Notes: generated by a model from the sequence alone, not told the origin. Counted from the first letter of the stretch, positions 10,285-19,736 are shown. The stretch: 64,000 bases of DNA from Flavobacteriales bacterium (GCA_029245065.1 JAQWQB010000105.1:90720-154719); one strand, 5' to 3'. Translations and numbers: made by a program.

Positions 10285-11616
10285 ATGAGAACTGCTTACT
10301 CACTCCTGTTTCTGTGCTGGACCGTCGCACTTTCTGCTCAAGTATCAACTACGGAATTACCATTGATGAATGAATATAGATTCAACCATCAAGCTGCCTC
10401 ATTGGGTGATTCAAGAGCTTTGGCTGCGGGTGGTTGGAACCAGAATGAGGTGCTCAACTCAGCAGAGGTGTATGATCAACTCCTAGAAATTTGGGACTTT
10501 ACAGATCCAATGAGTGTTCCGAGAACAAATTTTACGATGTGTGACTTGAATGCCAACTGCGTTATTGCTGCAGGCGGTTGGGACGGTGCAACCAGCAACC
10601 ACGCCTCAACAGAGATTTACGATTACGAAGATCAAATGTGGATGGTTGGGCCTGATCTTTCGGTAGGAAGGTCGAACCTGAAAAGCACGAAATTACTAGA
10701 CGGTAGAGTATTGTTCACCGGCGGTTACGATGGTACTGTCGATCAGGCAGCAGCTGATATTTACGACCCTATTACCAACACCATGGCTGCGGCAAGTACC
10801 ATGGCTTCCGCAAGATCTTCTCACGCCTCAGTGTTGCTACAAAATGGAAGTGTCATGGTCATTGGAGGATTCAATCCCGATCTCAATTTCCAAATGACTG
10901 AATGCGAAATTTACGACCCATTCCTAGACGAGTGGACATCTGTGGCACCAATGAATATTGGAAGAGATAACCTCGCTGCTACAGTGCTTCAAAACGGAGA
11001 TGTATTGGTTACTGGCGGACGAATGTTCAATGGAGATTTGAACTTGTTCGAAGGACAAGTGGTTGCTGAGATTTATTCAATTGAAAACAATACTTGGACG
11101 GAATTAACCACCCAGCAAGGACAGTCTTATCACCAGTTGCACGCATTTGGGTCAGCTGTTTTTTCAATCGCCGGAGCAGATAACACAGGAAGTGGAGTGA
11201 CGGTGACTTACTCCGAAACACAAGAATTCAATCAATCGGGTCTTGAAGGAGCTTTTGATGAAAATACAGATGTGAATCGCTACCGCTACGCTTCTTGCCA
11301 ACTAGGAACGGGCGTTTTAGTTTGTGGAGGCGATGAAGAAATGGTTGGTTCGGCTTCCTGGTGGAACGCAGCTTCATCGGTAAGCGAAACGCCAGCAGAT
11401 CAATTTATGGTGTATCCCAATCCGGCCATTGACAATGTCTTCATCAATGGTCCGAACTTGGACTACTGGAGAATGTACGACATGAAAGGAAACCTTGTAC
11501 TCGAGGGAAAAACAACTATTTTCTCTGTTTCCTCACTTCAAACAGGAAGATATATACTTGAAATTCATCACGCTGACTTTACCTCAAGGCAAGGTCTACA
11601 ACGCATAAAACAGTGA
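10285..11616 (+). CDS. Kelch-repeat secreted protein with T9SS type A sorting domain
   Basis: A 443-residue exported protein. The start at 10285 is chosen because it gives a clean signal peptide (MRTAYSLLFLCWTVALSAQ); the frame is open further upstream but overlaps truB antisense. The middle consists of about five kelch-type blades, each with a phrase like VLVTGG, ...AEIYD or ...EIYDP and a WT/W..M motif, predicting a beta-propeller. From Y377 (MVYPNPAIDNVFING) to the end it carries a type A T9SS C-terminal sorting domain, so it is probably attached to the cell surface or released. Ligand unknown. Its stop overlaps the start of the following lipoprotein gene (GTGA), indicating translational coupling. 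Confidence 0.85.
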   Translation: MRTAYSLLFLCWTVALSAQVSTTELPLMNEYRFNHQAASLGDSRALAAGGWNQNEVLNSAEVYDQLLEIWDFTDPMSVPRTNFTMCDLNANCVIAAGGWDGATSNHASTEIYDYEDQMWMVGPDLSVGRSNLKSTKLLDGRVLFTGGYDGTVDQAAADIYDPITNTMAAASTMASARSSHASVLLQNGSVMVIGGFNPDLNFQMTECEIYDPFLDEWTSVAPMNIGRDNLAATVLQNGDVLVTGGRMFNGDLNLFEGQVVAEIYSIENNTWTELTTQQGQSYHQLHAFGSAVFSIAGADNTGSGVTVTYSETQEFNQSGLEGAFDENTDVNRYRYASCQLGTGVLVCGGDEEMVGSASWWNAASSVSETPADQFMVYPNPAIDNVFINGPNLDYWRMYDMKGNLVLEGKTTIFSVSSLQTGRYILEIHHADFTSRQGLQRIKQ

Positions 11617-12107
11617 AAAACACACTACTCTTTTTCGGAATATGTTGTTGCATCTTGCAGTCGTCTTGTACCTCTAGATCAGAGGCTGCAGCCGAATACA
11701 ACAAGCAGGTCATTGATGAACAAGTTGAAATCGTTCGGTCGTTCAATGAAGTAGATTCTACGTTGAATGAGCTCGATGCGGAATCAATAGATGACGCGTA
11801 CCATATTTTGCGCGGCAAGATCAAAGGTGGAATCAGAAAATTGGACTCCATTGGTGGGTTCAAAGGAGATGAATCACTGTTGCTGGCAAGCAAGGAATTG
11901 TTCCGAGGTTATGATAGCCTAGTTGATGGCCCTTACCAAGAACTCATTGTGCTTTTGGAATTGCCAGACAGCCTGTTCACTTCAGAAGAACAGTTGAAAG
12001 CATTCAAACTAGAAGATCAAATCATTGCCGAAATACACGGTTTGCATGAGGCCTATGAAGTAAAGCAATTGGCCTTCGGCGAAAAGTACAACCTGGTGTT
12101 GGAGTAG
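11613..12107 (+). CDS. Small putative lipoprotein, unknown function
   Basis: I do not recognise this 164-residue protein. The N-terminus MKNTLLFFGICCCILQSSC looks like a lipoprotein signal peptide with lipidation at C19, although the lipobox (QSSC) is weak. The remainder is acidic and probably helical, with heptad-like stretches around 25-70 and 125-160, compatible with a coiled coil in the periplasm. It starts with GTG inside the stop of the kelch gene, so both are made from one message and the lipoprotein may be a partner of the kelch protein or simply a downstream passenger. Its stop lies one base from the convergent mfd stop, with no terminator between. Confidence 0.65.
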   Translation: MKNTLLFFGICCCILQSSCTSRSEAAAEYNKQVIDEQVEIVRSFNEVDSTLNELDAESIDDAYHILRGKIKGGIRKLDSIGGFKGDESLLLASKELFRGYDSLVDGPYQELIVLLELPDSLFTSEEQLKAFKLEDQIIAEIHGLHEAYEVKQLAFGEKYNLVLE

Positions 12108-12108
12108 A

Positions 12109-15100
12109 TTAACTGCCTCGCAGTTGTTTCAAAATATTGATGGCTTCTTCAACAGATGCTACATTGGCGAAACTCATGCGCAATGATCCATTTTTTTCAT
12201 ACATCTTTCCGCGGTTTGGATTGTGCTTGATGAAGTCCAATACCGTCGTGAACTTCTTACTTTGATAGTAAGGAGATTCTTGATTCGATACAAAATACCC
12301 AATCATTTTGTCGCTCTTCAAAATGAGCTTTTCGAAACCGATGTCGTTCGCAATCCTCCGCAATCGGATAGACGTGAGCAGGTCTTCCGTTTCTTGAGGA
12401 ATCGGACCGAAACGGTCTTCTAACTCTCGTTTGAACTTGTCTAACTCCTCATCGTTAGGCGTATCGTCAAGACTTCTGTAGAGCTGAATTCGTTCACTGA
12501 TGCTAGAAACATATTCATCTGGAATCAGCATCTCCAAGTCCGTTTCCAAGTTAGTTTCAGCAACGAACTGTTGCGTTTTTTCTTGCTCTTCCGACACCAT
12601 TCCTTGGAATTCGGCTTGCTTCAATTCTTGAATGGCTTCATTCAAAATCTTCTGGTACATGTCGAAACCAATGTCGGTGATGAAACCGCTCTGTTCGCCG
12701 CCAAGCATGTTCCCGGCTCCACGAATATCTAGGTCACGCATCGCAATGTTCATCCCGCTTCCCAAATCGCTGAATTGCTCTACCGCTTGAAGACGTTTTC
12801 GAGATTCGTCTGGTAACGCATGCAATGGAGGGGAAAGGAGGTAACAAAATGCTTTTTTATTGGAACGACCAACACGACCTCTTAGTTGGTGCAAATCACT
12901 CAGTCCAAAGTTTTGTGCGTCATTAATAATCATGGTATTAGCATTCGAAACATCAATACCAGATTCCACAATGGTGGTGGCCACAAGCACGTCAAAACTG
13001 CCATCCATAAAGTTGGCCATTACTTCCTCCAGCTGCGGTCCGTCCATTTGGCCGTGCCCAATTCCAACGCGCACATCAGGAACCAGCCGCTGAATCATAC
13101 CAGCCACTTCTTTGATATTCCCAACACGGTTGTGGACGAAGAAGGCCTGTCCACCACGTTGAATTTCGTAGCTAATGGCATCTCGAATCACTTCTTCATT
13201 GAAAGAGGTCAATATGGTCTCTACCGGATGCCTGTTAGGTGGGGGTGTATTGATGATAGACAAGTCACGGGCTCCCATCAACGAGAATTGCAACGTTCTC
13301 GGAATTGGAGTTGCCGTTAGCGTTAGCGTATCTACATTGGCACGAAGGGTTTTCAGTTTGTCTTTAACCCCCACACCAAATTTCTGCTCTTCATCAATGA
13401 TCATCAACCCAAGATCTTTGAATTGAACTTGTTTACCTACAATTTTGTGTGTGCCAATGACAATGTCAATAGAACCGTCTTTGATGCCTTCCAACGTAGC
13501 TTTAAGCTTGTTTCCTGTCTTGAATCGGTTGAGGTAATCAACCTTAACAGGGAATTCTTTCAAACGCTTTTTGAAGCTGTTGTAATGCTGCAATGATAGA
13601 ATTGTAGTGGGAACGAGCACGGCAACTTGCTTTCCATCAGTGGCTGCTTTGAATGCGGCGCGAATGGCAATTTCAGTTTTCCCAAATCCTACATCACCAC
13701 AAACCAATCGGTCCATTGGTGCTTCGCTCACCATGTCTTCTTTGACCGCTTGGGTCGCCGTCAACTGGTCAGGTGTGTCTTCATACATGAAAGAAGCCTC
13801 CAACTCATTCTGCAAGTAGCCATCAGGTGTGTATGCAAAGCCTTTGCTGGCCTTTCTTTTGGCGTACAGTTTTAGTAAATCGTACGCAATTTCCTTGACG
13901 CGTTTCTTCGTCTTGTTCTTGGTGTTCTGCCACGCCGGACTGCCCAATTTGTTAATCTTCGGCAACTTCCCTTCCTTTCCTGAAAACTTGGATATGCGGT
14001 GTAAGGAGTGAATCGAAACGTATAAAATGTCACCACCTTGATACGTCAGGCGGATGGCTTCCTGCTCCTTCCCGTTCACATCAATTTTTTGCAGTCCTCC
14101 GAAGGTGCCAATGCCATGGTCTATGTGCACTACAAAATCTCCCGGCTCGAGGTTGTTGAGCTCTTTGAGGGTGAGCGCTTCTTTGCTTTTCCGATAGCCT
14201 TCCTTCAGCCTAAAGCGGTGGTAACGCTCAAAAATCTGATGGTCTGTGTAACAGAGAATTTTGCGCTCCTTGTCCACAAACCCTTCACTAATCTCATGGT
14301 TGAGTGGGTGAAATGGCGCATCTTCTCCACGGTCTTCGAAGATGTCATACAAGCGCTCAATTTGCTTGGGTTGACCAGCGGCAATGAGTGTGATGTATTG
14401 CTGTTTGTGGTTGTTCCGAAGATTGGTCCCGAGCATTTCAAAATTCTTGTTGAAACTCGGCTGGGGAGTCATTTCGTACCCAATATGAATGCTTTCTGGA
14501 AAGAACCCTTCTGCATCAAACTCAACTGTTTTGAAGTCGGTAATTACTTTCACAAAATGATCTGGATCCAAGAACAATGCTTCCGGTGGCAAGTGCTTCG
14601 TCAAACCCTTAAGCTTGTCGAAGTGATGCTGTGCTTTCTCAATAGAGGAGCGAAGTTCTTCTTTGCAATGCGCTATATCAGCGAACCAGATAGACGTGTC
14701 TTTATCGATGAAATCGAAGAATGATTCTTGCGATTCTTGAAGCAGTTGTTTCCCAACGTTCGGAACAATGGTAGCACGAACCATTTTTCCTGTAGAAAGC
14801 TGAGACGAAGGGTCGAATTTTCGAATGGAATCAATCTCATCACCAAAGAACTCCAGTCGGTATGGTTGCTCAAAACTGTAGGAGAAAATATCTACAATGC
14901 CTCCGCGAATGCTGTACTGTCCTGGTTCGTAAACATAGTCTACCTTTTCAAAATGATAGGTTTGCATCAGGTCGTCAATGAATTCCATGGAGTATGACTC
15001 TCCAAGGTTCACATCGAAGGTGTTCTCTTCGAGTTTCTTTTTGGTGACAACAACTTCTGAAAGCGCCTCAGGAAACGATATGGTGATGGTCTTCCCCTTG

Positions 15101-15444
15101 TGTTTACTGAGTTCATTCAGCACCTCAGCACGCATTGCGATATTCGCATTTTCCGTGGTCTCAGTTTGGTAGGGTACCCGAGCAGAACGCGGGTAGAAAA
15201 AGAGCTTCTCATTCGGAAGAAGCACTTCCAAGTCATTCAGAAAGTACGCCGCTTCTTCTTTATCTCTCAGGACGAAAAGGTAATCTCCTTTGTTCCGCTC
15301 AATAACGGCCGCTGCAATTAATGCAGTTGCAGATCCAACAGTGCCTTTGATGACCGCTTTGGCATGATCGTGCACAAGAATATCAGCCAGTTGATGGCTT
15401 TTCCTGTCTTCAACGTATACGTTCTTGAGTTCTTCGAGTGTCAC
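12109..15444 (-). CDS. mfd: Transcription-repair coupling factor
   Basis: Mfd is the ATP-dependent translocase that removes RNA polymerase stalled at DNA damage and recruits UvrA. At 1111 residues it has the normal domain order: UvrB-like N-terminal module, RNA-polymerase interaction domain with DFVVHIDHGIG, RecG-like helicase core, and C-terminal TRCF domain. Walker A is GDVGFGKTE with K589, Walker B is DEEQ, and the motif VI region reads QLRGRVGRS. The start is GTG; no in-frame ATG lies between it and the upstream stop. It follows fbp on the same strand with 63 bases between and converges on the small lipoprotein gene. Confidence 0.98.
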   Translation of the reverse strand: MTLEELKNVYVEDRKSHQLADILVHDHAKAVIKGTVGSATALIAAAVIERNKGDYLFVLRDKEEAAYFLNDLEVLLPNEKLFFYPRSARVPYQTETTENANIAMRAEVLNELSKHKGKTITISFPEALSEVVVTKKKLEENTFDVNLGESYSMEFIDDLMQTYHFEKVDYVYEPGQYSIRGGIVDIFSYSFEQPYRLEFFGDEIDSIRKFDPSSQLSTGKMVRATIVPNVGKQLLQESQESFFDFIDKDTSIWFADIAHCKEELRSSIEKAQHHFDKLKGLTKHLPPEALFLDPDHFVKVITDFKTVEFDAEGFFPESIHIGYEMTPQPSFNKNFEMLGTNLRNNHKQQYITLIAAGQPKQIERLYDIFEDRGEDAPFHPLNHEISEGFVDKERKILCYTDHQIFERYHRFRLKEGYRKSKEALTLKELNNLEPGDFVVHIDHGIGTFGGLQKIDVNGKEQEAIRLTYQGGDILYVSIHSLHRISKFSGKEGKLPKINKLGSPAWQNTKNKTKKRVKEIAYDLLKLYAKRKASKGFAYTPDGYLQNELEASFMYEDTPDQLTATQAVKEDMVSEAPMDRLVCGDVGFGKTEIAIRAAFKAATDGKQVAVLVPTTILSLQHYNSFKKRLKEFPVKVDYLNRFKTGNKLKATLEGIKDGSIDIVIGTHKIVGKQVQFKDLGLMIIDEEQKFGVGVKDKLKTLRANVDTLTLTATPIPRTLQFSLMGARDLSIINTPPPNRHPVETILTSFNEEVIRDAISYEIQRGGQAFFVHNRVGNIKEVAGMIQRLVPDVRVGIGHGQMDGPQLEEVMANFMDGSFDVLVATTIVESGIDVSNANTMIINDAQNFGLSDLHQLRGRVGRSNKKAFCYLLSPPLHALPDESRKRLQAVEQFSDLGSGMNIAMRDLDIRGAGNMLGGEQSGFITDIGFDMYQKILNEAIQELKQAEFQGMVSEEQEKTQQFVAETNLETDLEMLIPDEYVSSISERIQLYRSLDDTPNDEELDKFKRELEDRFGPIPQETEDLLTSIRLRRIANDIGFEKLILKSDKMIGYFVSNQESPYYQSKKFTTVLDFIKHNPNRGKMYEKNGSLRMSFANVASVEEAINILKQLRGS

Positions 15445-15461
15445 CTATTCGCAATGGGGTG

Positions 15462-15469
15462 CAAAGGTA
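15462..15469 (-). promoter_or_regulatory. Candidate -7 element of mfd
   Basis: TACCTTTG on -, 18 bases before the GTG start; supports the GTG as start with a very short leader. Confidence 0.5.
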
Positions 15470-15507
15470 ATATGAATAATGGAGAAGTTGTTCACTCGAA
15501 TTCAGGC

Positions 15508-16536
15508 TCACTTCGCCTTTTCTACTTCTTTCTCAGGAGCATCATGTTCCTCCAACATGGCAAGTGCTTTTTCAACCATGTTTTTCGACCCAATGTACAA
15601 CGGAACACGCTCATGAAGCTCAGATGGGTTGATATCCATCACGCGTTGTTTTCCGTCAGAAGCAATTCCACCAGCTTGTTCTACTAAGTAAGCCAATGGC
15701 GAACATTCGTACAATAAGCGAAGCTTTCCATTGGGAGCAGACTTGGTAGAAGGGTAGATGTAAATTCCCCCTTTGATAAGGTTTCTATGGAAATCTGCTA
15801 CCAAAGAACCGATGTACCTCGCTGAGTACGGTCGATTTGTGGAAGCATCAGCCTTTTTGCAGTATTCAACGTACGCTTGAACACCTTTGCTTGTTGAGTT
15901 CAAGTGTCCTTCATTGATGCTGTATACCTTTCCGTCCTCAGGAATATTCATGTTCGGGTGCGACAAGCAAAATTCGCCTATGGAAGGTTCCAGTGTAAAT
16001 CCGTTTACGCCGTGGCCAGTTGTGTATACCAACATGGTTGATGATCCGTAAATGACGTAACCAGCTGCTACTTGCTCATCACCTTTTTGTAAAAAGTCGT
16101 TGATATTCGCCGTGTCTCCAATGGAAGATGTTCTTCTGAAAATGGAGAAAATGGTACCAATACTAACGTTCACATCGATGTTCGATGAGCCGTCTAAGGG
16201 GTCAAAAAGAACAACGTATTTCCCTTTTTTCGAAAGTGGACGGTCAAAGGCCACGTATTCGTCGTTCTCTTCACTTCCGATTCCGCAAACTTCACCACCT
16301 CGTAAAAAAGAGTTGATGAATACTTCGTCTGCGTACACATCTAGTTTCTGCTGTGCTTCACCTTGAACGTTGGTCGTTCCTTCGGCGCCCAGAATGTCAC
16401 CCAAACCGGCCTTGTTAACTTGTTGGTTGACAATTTTAGCGGCAATGCCAATGTCTTGAAGCAACCTGGAAAGGTCGCCTGAAGCGTAAGGGAAATCGGC
16501 TTGGCGATCAATAATAAATTCGCTGAGTGTTATCAT
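15508..16536 (-). CDS. fbp: Class I fructose-1,6-bisphosphatase
   Basis: Gluconeogenic enzyme that hydrolyses fructose 1,6-bisphosphate to fructose 6-phosphate in the cytoplasm. The 342-residue length fits class I. The metal-binding signature [15 protein letters not shown] is intact, as are the upstream [15 protein letters not shown] and [11 protein letters not shown] segments and the substrate-binding [14 protein letters not shown] and [10 protein letters not shown] blocks near the C-terminus. The final 15 residues are charged and lysine/glutamate-rich. It lies between rsmA (51 bases upstream) and mfd on the same strand, and has its own -7 element, so it is probably transcribed independently. 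Confidence 0.97.
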   Translation of the reverse strand: MITLSEFIIDRQADFPYASGDLSRLLQDIGIAAKIVNQQVNKAGLGDILGAEGTTNVQGEAQQKLDVYADEVFINSFLRGGEVCGIGSEENDEYVAFDRPLSKKGKYVVLFDPLDGSSNIDVNVSIGTIFSIFRRTSSIGDTANINDFLQKGDEQVAAGYVIYGSSTMLVYTTGHGVNGFTLEPSIGEFCLSHPNMNIPEDGKVYSINEGHLNSTSKGVQAYVEYCKKADASTNRPYSARYIGSLVADFHRNLIKGGIYIYPSTKSAPNGKLRLLYECSPLAYLVEQAGGIASDGKQRVMDINPSELHERVPLYIGSKNMVEKALAMLEEHDAPEKEVEKAK

Positions 16537-16561
16537 GGCGCTATGACAGCTGTTTCTGCGT

Positions 16562-16569
16562 CAAAGATA
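16562..16569 (-). promoter_or_regulatory. Candidate -7 element of fbp
   Basis: TATCTTTG on -, 26 bases before the ATG. No convincing -33 TTG. Confidence 0.5.
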
Positions 16570-16587
16570 TCAATGTTTGTAGATGAT

Positions 16588-17370
16588 TCAGGATTTTTTA
16601 GGAAAGAGGTGTGTTGCAAGCGCTACAAACTCTTCTGGACTGAGTTCCTCTGGACGTCTGGACCCAATTTCTTCAGGAATCTCTTTCCCTTCTGGTACGA
16701 TGCTTTTCAATGAGCCACGGAGCATTTTTCGACGCTGATTGAAGCCAACTTTCACCACCTTCACGAAGTCTTTTATCTCACATGAAACAGTTGTAACATC
16801 ATTTCTTCTTAATCGAATGACACCAGATTCCACTTTCGGTGGCGGAATGAATTCATCAGCCCCAACTGTAAACAAGTATTCAATGTCGTAAAACAATTGA
16901 AGCAACACAGAAAGGATCCCGTACTGCTTGTTCCCCGGTCCTGAGGCAATTCGCATGGCCACTTCCTTTTGAAACATGCCTACAACTTCAGGAACATGAT
17001 CTCGTTCATCAAATACGCGAAAGAGAATTTGAGTGGAGATGTTGTAGGGGAAATTTCCAACTACGCCGTACGTCTCACCTAAAATTTCTCCAAGATTTGC
17101 GTGCAAGAAATCGGCCTCAATAATGTGGTCATTGGCAATGAAATCAGCCTCTTTCAGAAAGGCAATTGAGTCCCTGTCAATGTCCATAACTTGTAAATCG
17201 GTATTGGGGTGAGCTTCCAACAAACAAGTGGTGAGCGCTCCCGTCCCAGGGCCAATTTCAAGTAAATCTGTGTAACCCCTGTGGTGGGTTACGCTCTCTG
17301 CAATACGCATTGCTACACCTCTGTTTCTCAAGAAGTGTTGACCGAGCGATTTTTTAGGTTTTACATTCAT
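16588..17370 (-). CDS. rsmA: 16S rRNA (adenine(1518)-N6/adenine(1519)-N6)-dimethyltransferase
   Basis: RsmA (KsgA) dimethylates two adjacent adenines near the 3' end of 16S rRNA during small-subunit maturation. The protein is 260 residues, standard for the family. The SAM-binding motif is LEIGPGTG (E38-G44) and the catalytic motif IV is NFPYN (106-110) instead of the more usual NLPYN. The N-terminal KKSLGQHFL is the normal rRNA-adenine dimethylase signature. Its ATG overlaps the TGA of the DUF4286 gene (ATGA), so the two are translationally coupled. Confidence 0.97.
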   Translation of the reverse strand: MNVKPKKSLGQHFLRNRGVAMRIAESVTHHRGYTDLLEIGPGTGALTTCLLEAHPNTDLQVMDIDRDSIAFLKEADFIANDHIIEADFLHANLGEILGETYGVVGNFPYNISTQILFRVFDERDHVPEVVGMFQKEVAMRIASGPGNKQYGILSVLLQLFYDIEYLFTVGADEFIPPPKVESGVIRLRRNDVTTVSCEIKDFVKVVKVGFNQRRKMLRGSLKSIVPEGKEIPEEIGSRRPEELSPEEFVALATHLFPKKS

Positions 17371-17681
17371 TTGGTCTGGTGATCAATGACTTCCAATACC
17401 GTTCGGAATGCACCGAATTTACCAGCAAATTTTTTGGAGTGTTCTGCTTGAAGTGCAGGCGCAAATTCCTCTTGATAGCGATCATAGCTAGCCTGATCTG
17501 GAGCCAAGTACTGCAAAGCGTACGAAATGCCTCCTTCAGAGAAGCCATCAATTTTGCAGATTTTACTCTCTACGAACATGCCTGTATTCATTACGTCCGG
17601 AACGTGAACTTCTTTCATCCACTTGAGCCATTCGTCATGAACAGAATCATCAATATTGACAGTCACATTGTATAGAATCAT
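17367..17681 (-). CDS. DUF4286 family protein
   Basis: A 104-residue soluble protein of the DUF4286 family, recognised from MILYNVTVNIDDSVHDEWLKWM and the SYALQY segment; predicted ferredoxin-like (dimeric alpha/beta barrel-like) fold. Function unknown. In Bacteroidota it is commonly found directly upstream of rsmA, as here, where the two genes share an ATGA overlap. The coupling suggests a role in rRNA maturation or ribosome assembly, but this is inference from position only. It has its own -7 element 15 bases before the start. Confidence 0.85.
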   Translation of the reverse strand: MILYNVTVNIDDSVHDEWLKWMKEVHVPDVMNTGMFVESKICKIDGFSEGGISYALQYLAPDQASYDRYQEEFAPALQAEHSKKFAGKFGAFRTVLEVIDHQTK

Positions 17682-17695
17682 GCTGAGATTTTAGA

Positions 17696-17703
17696 CAAAG
17701 GTA
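17696..17703 (-). promoter_or_regulatory. Candidate -7 element of DUF4286-rsmA
   Basis: TACCTTTG on -, 15 bases before the ATG of the DUF4286 gene. Confidence 0.5.
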
Positions 17704-17788
17704 CGTAGCCTAAAAAGATTGGCCATAAGAAGTCAAAATTGAATCCTTTGTGATAGGTGCGCATAATAAATGTGGTTACATTTAGGTA

Positions 17789-19027
17789 ATGAAATTTGAC
17801 CCGGTCATATTGAGTATCCCCATTTTCTTCTTCCTCATTGGAGTAGAATTAGTCATTGACGGAATTCACAAGAAAAAATCCGGAAACTCCACCTACCGAT
17901 TGAACGATGCTTTCACAAACATTTCGTGTGGAATTATAGATCAGACCACCGGTGTTTTTGCGAAGGTGCTGACGGTAGCCGCTTACGCCGCCGTATTCTC
18001 ACTCTTCGAATTCAAGACGCCTTGGACGATTGAACCGTCGTGGTATGCATATGTCATCTGCTTTGTAGCTGTTGATTTGGCCTACTACTGGTCGCACCGT
18101 TTAAGTCATCAAGTCAACCTTTTCTGGACGGGTCATGTGGTACACCATCAAAGTGAAGACTACAACCTTTCGGTGGCCCTTCGGCAAGGAGCTTTTCAAA
18201 AAATGCTCATGTTCTGGGTGTACCTTCCTCTAGCTATTATTGGTTTTCCGCCTGAATGGTTTCTGTTGAGCATTGGCTTCAATTTGCTGTATCAATTTTG
18301 GATTCACACGGAGTACGTGTCGAAAATAGGTTGGTTCGAATGGATACTCAACACGCCTTCTCATCACCGTGTACATCATGGGCGAAACCCAAAATACATC
18401 GATAAGAACCACGCAGGCGTCTTCATCATTTGGGACAGGTTTTTTGGGACGTTCCAGGAAGAGGAGGAGAGGCCGACTTATGGCATCACCAAGCCGCTCG
18501 AAACATTCAACCCGGTTATGGCACATGTTAGACCGTTTACAGAATTGTACCTCGAGACAAGTAGAGTTCCAGGTATCATCAATAAAGTGCGATTCTTATT
18601 TGCTCCTCCAGGGTGGTACCCGGCCAGCATGGGAGGATTTCAATCAGCGCCAGAAGTAAAGTCTACTGATGGGAAATACAACAAGACCTTACCGTTGGGA
18701 GTGAATATCTATTTACTCGTGCAGTATGCCCTGGTCATTGGTATAACGGCTACGTTTTTGTTTGGATTGGATGCGTATACTTCCATCGGTCAAGGGGTTT
18801 TTGTAGCGTTTATTTTGATCCAGATTTTCACTATTGGCAGTATCTTTGACCAATCAAACAGAGGGAAATTAATTGAGTGGTTCAGGATAGCAACGCTATT
18901 TATCTTCGCCATTTGGTTAGGGTTAGTTGCCAACCAAGCACTTATAGGAGGAGCCGTCTTTAGTGTCGGTCTCACAGCTGCTGCATGGTTCGCAATATTG
19001 ATTAAGAGAAATGAAAAATTCATTTAA
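17789..19027 (+). CDS. Alkylglycerol monooxygenase-like membrane hydroxylase (sterol desaturase/fatty acid hydroxylase superfamily)
   Basis: A 412-residue polytopic membrane protein of the fatty acid hydroxylase superfamily, which uses a di-iron centre bound by histidines. The histidine boxes are HRLSH (H103, H107), HVVHH (H116, H119, H120) and HHRVHH (H192, H193, H196, H197), with FWIHTE between. About four hydrophobic helices precede or flank the boxes and four more follow in the C-terminal 120 residues. The segments HHQSEDYNLS, LLYQFWIHTE and NTPSHHRVHHGRN closely resemble, from memory, animal alkylglycerol monooxygenase (AGMO/TMEM195), which cleaves ether lipids with tetrahydrobiopterin. 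The overlapping downstream gene is a YhhN lysoplasmalogenase, supporting ether-lipid breakdown. A C-4/C-5 sterol or carotenoid hydroxylase is the main alternative. Confidence 0.8.
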   Translation: MKFDPVILSIPIFFFLIGVELVIDGIHKKKSGNSTYRLNDAFTNISCGIIDQTTGVFAKVLTVAAYAAVFSLFEFKTPWTIEPSWYAYVICFVAVDLAYYWSHRLSHQVNLFWTGHVVHHQSEDYNLSVALRQGAFQKMLMFWVYLPLAIIGFPPEWFLLSIGFNLLYQFWIHTEYVSKIGWFEWILNTPSHHRVHHGRNPKYIDKNHAGVFIIWDRFFGTFQEEEERPTYGITKPLETFNPVMAHVRPFTELYLETSRVPGIINKVRFLFAPPGWYPASMGGFQSAPEVKSTDGKYNKTLPLGVNIYLLVQYALVIGITATFLFGLDAYTSIGQGVFVAFILIQIFTIGSIFDQSNRGKLIEWFRIATLFIFAIWLGLVANQALIGGAVFSVGLTAAAWFAILIKRNEKFI

Positions 19028-19703
19028 GGGCAAAGCCTTAATTGGTGTTTACGCCATTTGGGCCATCATCGAAATTTACCTCGAGACAATTCGATGGGAT
19101 TATGAATTAATTCACTTGCTGTTCAAAGGAGGGCTCATGCCTATTTTGATGGCGTTCGTAGTTGTCAATAGAGCCATTCTACCTAAAAACATCATTGGCT
19201 TTCTCATGAGCGCTTTGGCTTTTTCATGGATTGGTGATTTGCTGTTAACTCAAGGTGAAAACCCCAATTATTTCGTTTTTGGTCTAGGTGCTTTCTTGGT
19301 TGCTCACATTCTGTATGCAATGACCTTTACCAAGGCAATGCAAAAGAATCATGAACTCCTATTGATCAAGAAGTACCCAATGATTATTGTCTTATTAGTA
19401 GGTGCATCAGGATTCATTTTTAAGGTGCTATTCCCGTACTTAGACGAGATGATTGTACCTGTTGCGTTATATACATCTGTCATTACCGCCATGTGTTTGG
19501 CTGCCGTTGCCCGCAAGGAGAAAACACCATTCAAAAGTTGGTTGTTGGTCACCATAGGCGCGTTGATTTTTATGTTCTCAGATAGTTTAATAGCCTTCAA
19601 TAAGTTCCACGAACCCATTGCGTGGGCATCAATCATGATCATGTCGACTTACATTTTGGCGCAAGCGCTGATTGTAGTGGGTGTAATGAATCACGAGGCC
19701 TAA
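19011..19703 (+). CDS. YhhN family membrane protein, predicted lysoplasmalogenase
   Basis: A 230-residue protein with seven or eight predicted transmembrane helices, belonging to the YhhN family that includes animal TMEM86A/B lysoplasmalogenases, which hydrolyse the vinyl-ether bond of lysoplasmalogens to an aldehyde and glycerophospho-base. Family motifs present are KGGLMPILM near residue 43, FSWIGDLLL near 75 and FSDSLIAFNKF near 195. The ATG lies inside the 3' end of the hydroxylase gene (17-base overlap in another frame), so translation is coupled. A strong hairpin follows immediately after the stop. Catalytic activity is inferred from family membership. Confidence 0.8.
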   Translation: MKNSFKGKALIGVYAIWAIIEIYLETIRWDYELIHLLFKGGLMPILMAFVVVNRAILPKNIIGFLMSALAFSWIGDLLLTQGENPNYFVFGLGAFLVAHILYAMTFTKAMQKNHELLLIKKYPMIIVLLVGASGFIFKVLFPYLDEMIVPVALYTSVITAMCLAAVARKEKTPFKSWLLVTIGALIFMFSDSLIAFNKFHEPIAWASIMIMSTYILAQALIVVGVMNHEA

Positions 19704-19730
19704 AAAAAGGCAGTGCTTTGCGCACTGCCT
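19702..19730 (-). terminator. Terminator of the 19737 gene (probably also used by the + operon)
   Basis: AGGCAGTGC / GCACTGCCT form a perfect 9-bp stem with a 5-base loop. On - it is followed by seven T; on + the tail is not T-rich, so it is strongest for the minus-strand gene that stops at 19737. Confidence 0.85.
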
Positions 19731-19736
19731 CTTGAA

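Noticed and set aside
14038..14724. 228-codon open frame on + inside mfd
   Set aside because: Antisense to a highly conserved gene, with no motif and no good upstream signal; a shadow of mfd codon use.
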